Source: Brachynemurus nebulosus
Taxonomy: Eukaryota > Arthropoda > Insecta > Neuroptera > Myrmeleontidae
Reading direction: 5' to 3'
DNA length: 64,000 nucleotides
NCBI GenBank assembly: GCA_035578155.1
Contig: JAPWDM010000001.1
Span: 87,867,576 to 87,931,575, forward strand
Each line of letters opens with the position of its first letter. Position 1 is the first letter of the stretch. Under the pieces are notes generated by a model. The model ran no database searches. It saw nothing but the letters and a program-made list of their open reading frames with translations, and had not been told where the DNA came from. Of this stretch, positions 56,490 through 64,000 are shown piece after piece. A program made the translations under genes and the position numbers.

Positions 56490-56710
56490 ATCTCTTGGGC
56501 CGTAAATCAGCTTCGTTCTGATCATCGCGTTCCTTGAACACGTGTTTGGAAGAACAGTCTACATTACAAACCCGTGTGCGTTTATAGGACGTAAAACTTG
56601 AATTGCACACGTGTTCCGAGTGTTACAAAACCGTACGGATTTCGAGGCAACAGTGCCTCTTAATGAACACGAAAACGGAAATACACGCCCGGGACTATGT
56701 CAGAAACTAC
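56490..56710 (-). repeat. Dispersed repeat, inverted copy of 55175-55440
   Basis: The reverse complement reads GTCCCGGGCGTGTATTTCCG, GTACGGTTTTGTAACACTCG and TTCTTCCAAACACGTGTTC. Confidence 0.7.
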
Positions 56711-56721
56711 AGGTATCAGCA

Positions 56722-57002
56722 CGATAAATCTCGAACGAAACATTCTGTTTTTATGAAATTTGGTGAAAACACTAGAAGTTCAAAAATCTTGGATGAGTTC
56801 TTCAGCCAGATCAGTCCGATGCCCAGAACATGGGGTTTTGGGCATTTTTCATGAAAAAAAAGTTTTTTGCCAAAATTTTCCCAAGTTCAATAGTTTTTCC
56901 GACATTTTTAGTTCATTATTCTGTGTAATCTAGTTTTCGAAAAAAAGTAATCTTTATAAACGGAAATTCACTATGTTATGCAGGATGCTGCGTAAGGGGT
57001 AT
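56722..57002 (-). mobile_element. MITE of the TAGCGAATTTCC family, partial, reversed
   Basis: It carries ACGATAAATCTCGAACGAAA, TTGGATGAGTTCTTCAGCCA and ends GGAAATTCACTATGTTATGC, then AGGATGCTGCG. The distal half and (TA)n tract are missing. Confidence 0.7.
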
Positions 57003-57250
57003 ATTTAATACCTTTTAAATCTATGATTTCGAAAAATAATCACAAGAACACACAAGAACTTGGCTGACGTTAGTATTTACTTTATATAACTTTTCTTAAG
57101 TTATAAGAAATCGTGAACTGGTTATACAGTAATAAAATTTGTGGTCTATGAAATATTTTATTTTAAAAATTTAAGACTTCTACAAGTAATAAAAACAGGT
57201 AGTAGGAAAAAGAGGTTTTACGTATTAAAACTTTTAAATATTAATAACAA

Positions 57251-57720
57251 AAAACGCTGTGAGCAGCGGGGCTCCATCACGGAAGTCGAATTTTTCCTTT
57301 CATCTTCGGTATTGAATGTCTGCAAGCGAAATCTGATTGAAAGTCTACAAGCGATTTGTCATTTTGGTGGTTTCAAAACTGATGATGAGTGTCCGGCTGA
57401 TCGGGGCTTTGAAAAAAAGTTTTAAGTTTTTAAGGGCTGAATCTCAGTAAATTTCAATTTGGTGCCGATAGCAATTAGCAGGAAAAAAGCCAACACAATT
57501 CGTACGAGGGCATTCCTACCCATGCTTATACGCCAATTGCCTTTGTGTTTTACTTTTAAAATTTAAAAAAGAACCTTAAGTAGTAAACTAGAAGACCTTT
57601 ATGAAGATATTTTTTCTTTCCAAAAAAATCCATAATTTCTATTTTATAAATAATAAAAATCGAAAATTCCTACTTTATAAATAAACATTAACTTTAATAA
57701 CATTTTTAAATTACTTAATA
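57251..57720 (-). repeat. Large dispersed repeat, copy 2, left piece
   Basis: The inverse of 15290-15725, from GAGCAGCGGGGCTCCATCAC to TTTTTAAATTACTTAATA. It is continued at 61303-61731 beyond the insertion. Confidence 0.75.
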
Positions 57721-58210
57721 TAGTCCAGTGCAATTAGTCATTATTAAGGGAAAATTACGGAATCCATTTATAATAAATGGATTTCAAAGATTTTTTTCTT
57801 TGGGGGGGGGGCTTTCTAATAACATAAAGTAAAAAGTTTACCCATTTAAAATTACGGCAATTTTGGAAATTCGTAAATTTTCGGAAAAAATGAAAAAAAT
57901 TACAGATATCACTAAAAAAAGCAATTATCGAAATTTTTTGATTTTTTTTTTTTTACGAAAATAATGATTGTTATATTTCGTTAAAAGGGCAATCATCTAT
58001 ACATACTCGTATAATAAAACTGTAACGAGACCGTTTCTGTATATGGAATATTTTTTTTGAATTTGTACTGATACTGTAAATAGTTATCGATATAGATATC
58101 AAAACATCGATTTTTAAAATTCTTTCTGTCTTTCAGTCTGTCTGTTCACGCAAAAAACTACTGAAGGGATTTTGATAAAATTTGGTATGATGATAACTTA
58201 TTACCTGGGT

Positions 58211-59619
58211 TTGCTAGTATCCGCATAAAATTAACAGATTCGGAGAAAAGTGAACAAATAAACATAACAAAAGGTGTTTTACAAGGTGACAGTTTAAGCC
58301 CGCTACTGTTTATTCTGTTTATTGCCAACTTTGACAAATTTCTAGTAGAAAAAGACATAAAAGGTTTAAGTATTAGTAGCGATACAGATATTCGTTCACT
58401 ATTTTATGCAGATGATCTTGTACTCTTAAGTGATACTCCAGGTAACGCCCAAAGACAATTAAACGCGCTTCATGAATACTGTCTTCTGAACAAAATTGAG
58501 GTTAATATAGATAAAACTAAAATGGTTATCTTTAGGAAAAGCGGCACAGTAAAAAACATTCAGGCATTTAAATACAATGGAAAAGAGATTAGCGTAGTAA
58601 ATACATATAACTACTTAGGAGTTACATTTTCTAGTTCTACACTATTTAGAAAAAATGTAGATGTGTCTATAAATAAAGCAAATTTAGCAATAAACAGAGT
58701 AAAACAAATACTAGCAGGAGCAAAAACGAACTCGTGGGAGTGTAAAGTCAGATTATTTGAAAGCACCGTAATAAGTACTTTAATATATGCAGCCGACATT
58801 TGGAGTATAAAACATCTTAGTGAATTAGAGAAGGTTCAATCAAGATATTTTAAAAATATTCTCTGCTGGCAAAACTCTACCCCGAACTATATTAGTAGAG
58901 CCGAAACAAAACAAGCACCCGTTTCAAGGCATGCATTAAAGAACATTTTAACATGGTGGTTAAAACTTTTAAACATGAGTAACGATCGACTTCCTAAAAT
59001 TTGCTATGAACGACTATATGAATTAGATAGCAGTCCATATAATAATAAGAAATATAATTGGGTCACAAACCTAAAAGAAATCGTTACACAGTTAGGTTTT
59101 AGTGAATTATGGGAGGTGCAATCCGCTAATGTAGTTCGAGGCTCTATAGACAGCATGATACAAGAATATTGTAACCAATTTACGGAAAATGATAGAGCCC
59201 GAATATATAGTTCATCTTACAGCCCCCTCTATCAGTTTCTCATGCCAACCGAAAACGATGCACATTATTTATCTTCAGCGGTTAATATACATCAACTGAG
59301 AATTATTAGCCAGCTAAGAACAATGGGTTGCTTACATGTAAAATTTTTCATTAATAATATAGCATATAAATGGGACCAAATGCATATTTGTAAAATATGC
59401 AACAGTCAGGAAAAAGAAACAGTTACGCACTTTCTGTTTCAATGTGCTATGTTCAGCTGGGCTAGACAATGCTCCATACAGAACTTCTTCTCTGAAAATT
59501 CTTCAAATGACCATAAGCTGGTGGAACTTTTAACTAACCTCGACAAACTTAAAATTAATAAAATACACTGGTATGTCTGCACAGCACTTAAAACTAGAAG
59601 TTTCATTTTAAATGAGTAA
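58211..59619 (+). CDS. Non-LTR retrotransposon ORF2 fragment (reverse transcriptase, C-terminal part)
   Basis: One open frame of about 470 codons runs from the truncation point to a TAA. The polymerase motif block TKGVLQGDSLSPLLFILFIA is followed by LFYADDLVLLSD (motif C with the catalytic Asp pair, near 58403), INKTEVNIDKTK-like and YNYLGVTF segments. The thumb region and a C-terminal Cys/His cluster (CKICNSQEKETVTHFLFQC, near 59391-59452) typical of jockey/CR1/RTE-group proteins complete it. The N-terminal endonuclease and first half of the polymerase are lost. No stop or frameshift interrupts it, so insertion is comparatively recent. The ATG at 58522 is internal and not a real start. The exact clade cannot be set by eye. 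Confidence 0.88.
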
Positions 59620-59880
59620 AAAAAGAAAAAATTGTTGTTAATAACCCATTTTCTTCAAGCTTCTCTAGTTATCTTGTATATGTTGCGAAAGCTACAAAAT
59701 ATGTTATTTGTTTTTATTTATATATGTTCTTACATATTATTATTATTATTTAGATTTATTATTGTTATTTAGATGATTATTAGAAATAACCATTTTATCT
59801 TTCTTGTATTTGTGTAGATAATAAGTGTAATACCAACCCTCCTGTAATGAACTATTGGTTCAAATACAGTATTATTATTA
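58211..59880 (+). mobile_element. 5'-truncated non-LTR retrotransposon with 13-bp TSD
   Basis: Flanked by TTATTACCTGGGT at 58198-58210 and 59881-59893. The 3' end is GGTTCAAATACAGTATTATT, running into (ATT)n, which merges with the duplication. The 5' end starts inside the reverse-transcriptase domain, as usual for target-primed insertion. The site without insertion is preserved 158 bp downstream (near 60034-60050). Confidence 0.9.
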
Positions 59881-60120
59881 TTATTACCTGGGTCAACATC
59901 TAAGATACTTTTTACTCCGGGAAAATGTCTCATTCCCACGGGAAAATAGAAAAACCATTTTGAACATCTGCACACACTACCTACGCAAACAGTATTGAAC
60001 GGATTTTTATGAAATTTGGTGTGGTGATAACTTATTACCTGGGTTAACATCTAAGATACTTTTTACTCTGGGAAAATGTCTCGTTCCCTCGGGAAAATAA
60101 AAAAACCATTTTGAGCATGT
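59881..60120. repeat. Tandem repeat with ~158-bp period (CCTGGGTYAACATCTAAGAT)
   Basis: The unit runs from ACCTGGGTCAACATCTAAGA through TCTCATTCCCACGGGAAAAT, CACACACTACCTACGCAAAC and GATTTTTATGAAATTTGGTG back to ACCTGGG. About 1.5 units are here, and part of another lies left of the retrotransposon (58130-58210). Very similar GATGAAATTTGG...CCCACGGGA repeats are widespread in arthropods (from memory). Confidence 0.75.
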
Positions 60121-60656
60121 ACATACATTACGTAAAAATTACTGTTCTATGCAAGTTCTGAATAATTATTACATTTATATATTATAATTTTCTTTTAATG
60201 ATAATTATACTTCTAATAAGGATAATACCGTACAGTAAATAAACTTAAAATATTTGAAAATCTGGCTATCGTTAATCGTTATATATTTCTCAAATTTCTG
60301 CAAACAATAGAGCCATTTCCATACATAAAATACAAACGGCACAACAAGTATATTACATGCAGTAAAAGTTAAAAGAACTGGAATGAACCAAAAACAAAAT
60401 AAGAAATTTTTCAGAAATAAAGAAAAATATTAAAAATATGAATATCTTTAGTTATCATATGGACTACTTTCAAAATAGCCCAGAATGTGGAAAATCGCGC
60501 AATACAAATTATGAGCGCAAGACATGTTTGAAATCCGCCCAAATTGCAGAAATACGCCAAATCTGGCAACCTTGACTGTATTCCTAGTAGAGAATCATCT
60601 GTCCCTCGAAATCTTCGCTATCACTACTTTCCCACTCTATTCCCATTCTTCTTATA

Positions 60657-61012
60657 CAGTAGTAGCTCGATAAATCGGCCCCAGGAAAATCCGGACTCTT
60701 CAGTAATCCGGCCCCGATTTAATAAATAGTAGATACAATTTTACACACATTTACATTCTATATTTACCGTCAATAAGTACAGTACAAAATAAAATTGTAT
60801 TGTACAGTAATTATGATCAGAACTGCAGAAAAGCAGAACTGCCTACAAAGACAAACCCAGTACATAGAACAGCAGTGCTTGCTGTTAACTTCTTAGAGGA
60901 GCTATAAGGGGTCTCAAATTCACTATATTTTAAACAATCTCTCGATGGTCCGGCTTTTTCGTAAATCCGGCCTACTGTCGCCCATTTAAGCTGGTTTATC
61001 GAGGTCTTACTG
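60657..61012. mobile_element. pogo/Tigger-like MITE with CAGTAGTAGCTCGATAAA end
   Basis: The left end CAGTAGTAGCTCGATAAA is matched inversely by TTTATCGAGGTCTTACTG. Internal CCGGCCCCGATTTAATAAA and GTAAATCCGGCC fit the CTCGATAATCCGG-type ends of pogo/Tigger elements. Length is 356 bp. The left flank is TA; the right flank is TT, probably mutated. Confidence 0.75.
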
Positions 61013-61302
61013 TTAATGCAATACCTACCTTTCAAGAACGTTTGCTATCCCTTTGTATACTTTATATAGAATTTAAATAATTCTCAAAAGAAAAGAAAAA
61101 TATAGCTGCAAAAAGAATATATATTATACTAAAAGTAACGTCATTTTCATTAAAATACCCTTAAAAAAAGAAAGAAAAAAGCGGAAGATTTCAAGAGGTA
61201 AACTTTTTACTTTTGAGCATAAGAAATTCAAAAAATCCAAAACCATTCAAATCCATCCATTATAACTGGATTCCGAGGTATAAACCTAATTGCACTGGAC
61301 TA

Positions 61303-61731
61303 ATAAGTATATATGTATTGCATTTGTTATAAAAGTAAGTTCATTTTTTTAAAATTGGGGGGAAAAGTAATGTGGAATCACTAAAAGACACTAATTGGAT
61401 ACTAACTCAATACATGTACAAAATTTCAGCTTTACTTAGAGTCTCTAGACGTCTTAAAAAAAAAGGCAAAAAAATCAAGGATATATTGACATAAAAATCG
61501 TGGGGGTAAGGGATAAATAAAAGTTGAGACCTTCAAAAAGCCGTGGCTGGCTATTAACTTAACCTGTACACAAAATTTCAGCCGTCTAGGTTCATTTGGG
61601 GAGATTTTGACCCGAACGAAATTGTTAAAAAAAAACAAGAAAAATCATGTTCTTTTTGGTATAAAAATGGTGGGGGTAAGGGTTACAAGTTGAGACCCCC
61701 AAAAGGCACCCCCTCGATACTAACACAATCC
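61303..61731 (-). repeat. Large dispersed repeat, copy 2, right piece
   Basis: The inverse of 14780-15290, with CACAAAATTTCAGCCGTCTA, GATTTTGACCCGAACGAAA and ATGGTGGGGGTAAGGGTTA. It stops at ACACAATCCGGATAGCGCC, where another repeat (as at 6400) begins. Confidence 0.75.
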
Positions 61732-63443
61732 GGATAGCGCCCCTTCTCTCGTCTCTCGCCGTTCTTATCGTATAGGCTGTATAAGTCTAATTTATTCAAG
61801 GAAAAATTCGACTAAAAAGTCATGTAAGGAACACTTCTGCTTTTCTTCTTAATAGACGAGCACTTAATTTTGCATTATAATATGTATTACTCCAAGTTCA
61901 GACAACTATATATAAAAGATGCAAATAGTCCAAGTTTAGAACACGATAATTTTTTTTTTAATACGTTTTCCTTAATGTACAATATTCTATGAATATATGT
62001 GTTTGAACTCCGTGATGTTTGTGAAAATCAGTAAGGAAGATGTAAAACACATTTTAATATTTTCTTTTCCGGTTTTTAGAATTTCGTAATCGTAATCAAG
62101 AAATCCTGATTAATTCGTCATGTATGTCATCGCTGAAGGTCTACTCGCTCTTGAAAATTTTTAGGTATTTGACAAGGACGACAGTATTTTTTTTTTAATA
62201 GAGGGGATATTTGTAATAAAATAATCAAATTTAGCGTTTCAAATAATTGCTAATTATTCTATAGTTTCACGCATATTCATTAATTTACTGAAAATTATTT
62301 AGATGTTTTATTTTAAAAATTATTTTCTTATTACAGTTATTTTATTATAAAATAATATGAATATTAAGCGTCTGTAGACTATCAACATGGTAAAATATTG
62401 CTAAAAAATTAATAAAAAAGAACTTATTTTTCCTTTTTTATTGTTTTATTACTTTCGGGTCAAGGTCAAGGTTCAAGGTCAGATTAAGACCAAGTCAGTT
62501 TTTTAAATGGCAACCCTTTTTCGACCTCGGAAATTGAAAGAATGGAAAATTTTGCATCCGAATATAACCTTGGCAGTGTCCTCAAGGTTAATAGTCAAGG
62601 TCAGTTCAAGATTAAATATTGATTTGTACTGTAATTTTTAATTTAGATTTGTACTGTAATTTTAACGTGCACAGTAGGTGCAGGCAAGATGTAGACGTGC
62701 AAAGTAGCTGTAGATTGGAGATAAACGTGCGCAATAGGTGTAGGCAGGATATAGAAGTGCACAGTAAGTGACGTAGGTAGAAACGAAGTTAAAGGACGGG
62801 CGACAGACATCAGACGGACGAGTTAATCTATAAAGACCGATGTTTGAATGTTAGAATTTTATGGGGTAACTTCGAAAAATTTTATTTTTTTATTCTTTCT
62901 TTAATTTCAATTCTATCTATGTCACTTACTGTAAACGTCTATATCCTGGAAAATAACATAGTTCCAACCAAGTGCAATAAATCTAACTGAGGCTGCGAGT
63001 ACCAAATAGGAGAAATTTACTACTTTAGTTTTGTTGACTACTTTAGCTAGAACTAAAGAAGTATTACACTTCTGGAGTATTTTACTAAAATTTGTTTATT
63101 CTGGATGGAATATACGTTATAACTTTCCTTGTCTATTTTTCGTCTTCCTCTACTTTCTGAACATTTTTGCAATCATGACCCTTAAATAAAAAAACATAAG
63201 ATCTCTCCAGCTAAATATTTATATTCTTTTTTATACGACATCATAATCCCCGTATACTTTTATTATCTACGACATACGTTTAAGTAATTACTTTGTAGTT
63301 AGTTGAAAAGAGATATCTAATATTTTTAATGAAGTAGCTAAGAAAAGTATTTATTAAAGTGAACGCCTAGTGTTTGTCCTAATATACTGTTAATGACACG
63401 CCCCTAAATAAATTCTAAAAAATCCAAATATCTCATTAATAAA
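61732..63443. other. Gene-free stretch with short tandem repeats
   Basis: 61733-61820 repeats 6400-6490. 62450-62620 is rich in CAAGGTCAAGGTTCAAGGTC motifs. 62620-62665 has TTTGTACTGTAATTTT twice, followed by the 30-bp tandem repeat. No gene is supported. Confidence 0.45.
62667..62780 (+). repeat. 30-bp tandem repeat, about 3.7 units
   Basis: Each unit begins GTGCACAGTAGGTGCAGGCA or a close variant, followed by AGATGTAGAC. The units start near 62667, 62697, 62727 and 62757. Confidence 0.75.
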
Positions 63444-63748
63444 TACCCCTGTCGCAGCATCCTGCATAACATAGCGAATTTTCGTTTATAAAAATTAGTT
63501 TTCTCGGAAACTAATTGACATAGAATAATAGTTTAAAGCCATTTTTTATGTAATTTTTTCCCCTCTTAAATGGTGTAAAAAAATTTCACAAAATTTTTGA
63601 ATAAGTGGAAATTTTGGCAAAAAACTAATTTTTGCAAGAGGTATCCGATGTGTCTGGCTGAAGAATTCATCCAAGGGTTTGGGATTTGCAACATTTTCAC
63701 CAAATTTCGTAAACCTAGGGTATTTCATTCGAGAGTTATCGTGCGGAC

Positions 63749-63798
<50 letters not shown>
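63444..63798 (+). mobile_element. MITE of the TAGCGAATTTCC family, proximal part
   Basis: It runs from ATACCCCTGTCGCAGCATCC through CGAATTTTCGTTTATAAAAA, GTGTCTGGCTGAAGAATTCA and GTGCGGACA to a (TA)n array (63759-63798). The distal block is replaced by unrelated sequence (GAGTGGTCCAGAATTATGTA), so the junction lies in the array. Confidence 0.75.
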
Positions 63799-63801
<3 letters not shown>

Positions 63802-64000
63802 TATACAGAGTGGTCCAGAATTATGTACCGTAATTGCTAGAGCTGATAGTACTTTCAAAAATAATGGTTTAATAATTTTTAAAACTCAATAATACGGGAG
63901 ATACATCCCTCTAGAGGGGTGAAACGAAAACCATCCTTTCCTAAATATTTTCCAAGCGCTTCTGGATAACGGATTGATATTTCAGGGGTACGTATTTTGC
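63799..64000. other. Window end, repeat-like
   Basis: Contains GAGTGGTCCAGAATTATGTA and GGGAGATACATCCCTCTAGAGGGGTGAAAC-like sequence, typical of a transposon end. The element continues outside the window. Confidence 0.4.

Larger units (their letters stand above)
57723..61300. mobile_element. TA-flanked DNA element with GTCCAGTGCAATTAG ends, carrying nested insertions
   Basis: TA lies at 57721-57722 and 61301-61302. The ends GTCCAGTGCAATTAG and CTAATTGCACTGGAC are exact inverses, and similarity continues about 100 bp inwards (GGAATCCATTTATAATAAAT; AGTAAAAAGTTTACC). The empty site is present in copy 1 of the host repeat near 15290. Inside are a retrotransposon copy, an AT-rich repeat with a 158-bp period and a pogo-like MITE. 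Confidence 0.8.

Overview
The window is AT-rich, intron-bearing, transposon-packed nuclear DNA from an insect or close arthropod relative. The evidence for an animal is (i) a spliced odorant-binding-protein gene on the minus strand, recovered from splice sites and cysteine spacing, (ii) a Polinton/Maverick-type virus-like element, (iii) a 5'-truncated non-LTR retrotransposon and (iv) piggyBac-, hAT-, pogo- and TA-flanked elements. I see no bacterial operons, tRNAs, rRNAs or CRISPR arrays. The order of insect cannot be decided from the sequence.

Layout. 0-6.4 kb: a fold-back repeat at the window edge, inverted arrays of a ~115-bp satellite, a hAT-like element with a perfect 8-bp target duplication, and two long (TA)n arrays. 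6.88-18.54 kb: an Obp59a-like odorant-binding-protein gene on the minus strand. A 216-codon Asn-rich exon (18540-17893) is followed by a ~10.5-kb intron full of transposons and then two short 3' exons (7344-7218 and 6984-6878). The signal-peptide exon lies further upstream and was not found. 19-31 kb: non-autonomous transposons with readable inverted ends, several nested. 31111-39940: the Polinton-like element. 40-49.8 kb: more DNA transposons, including a pogo/Tigger-like transposase relic and a palindrome split by a later insertion. 50-56.4 kb: two unassigned plus-strand host exons. 57.2-61.7 kb: a deeply nested repeat stack holding the retrotransposon. The last 2 kb is repeat-derived.

The most interesting unit is the 8830-bp element at 31111-39940. 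It has a 6-bp target duplication (TACAGA), termini starting 5'-AG, and inverted repeats of about 2.1-2.3 kb. Each terminal repeat carries a copy of the same unrecognised protein gene, so the two copies point inward. Between them are an A32/FtsK-type packaging ATPase relic, a 342-residue protein of the DUF8207 type, a short fibre-like protein, and an integrase with a C-terminal chromodomain. There is no room for protein-primed DNA polymerase B or a major capsid gene. It is therefore either an internally deleted Polinton or a compact polymerase-less lineage. This copy looks inactive: the ATPase is frameshifted twice, the integrase has lost its first catalytic Asp and has an internal stop, and both terminal-repeat genes are broken.

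Nested insertions allow relative dating at several places: a hAT MITE inside one terminal repeat, piggyBac-like and hAT MITEs inside a truncated hAT copy at 15.7-17.4 kb, a TA-flanked element inside a palindrome at 48.2-49.8 kb, and a retrotransposon inside a TA-flanked element inside an older repeat at 57.2-61.7 kb.
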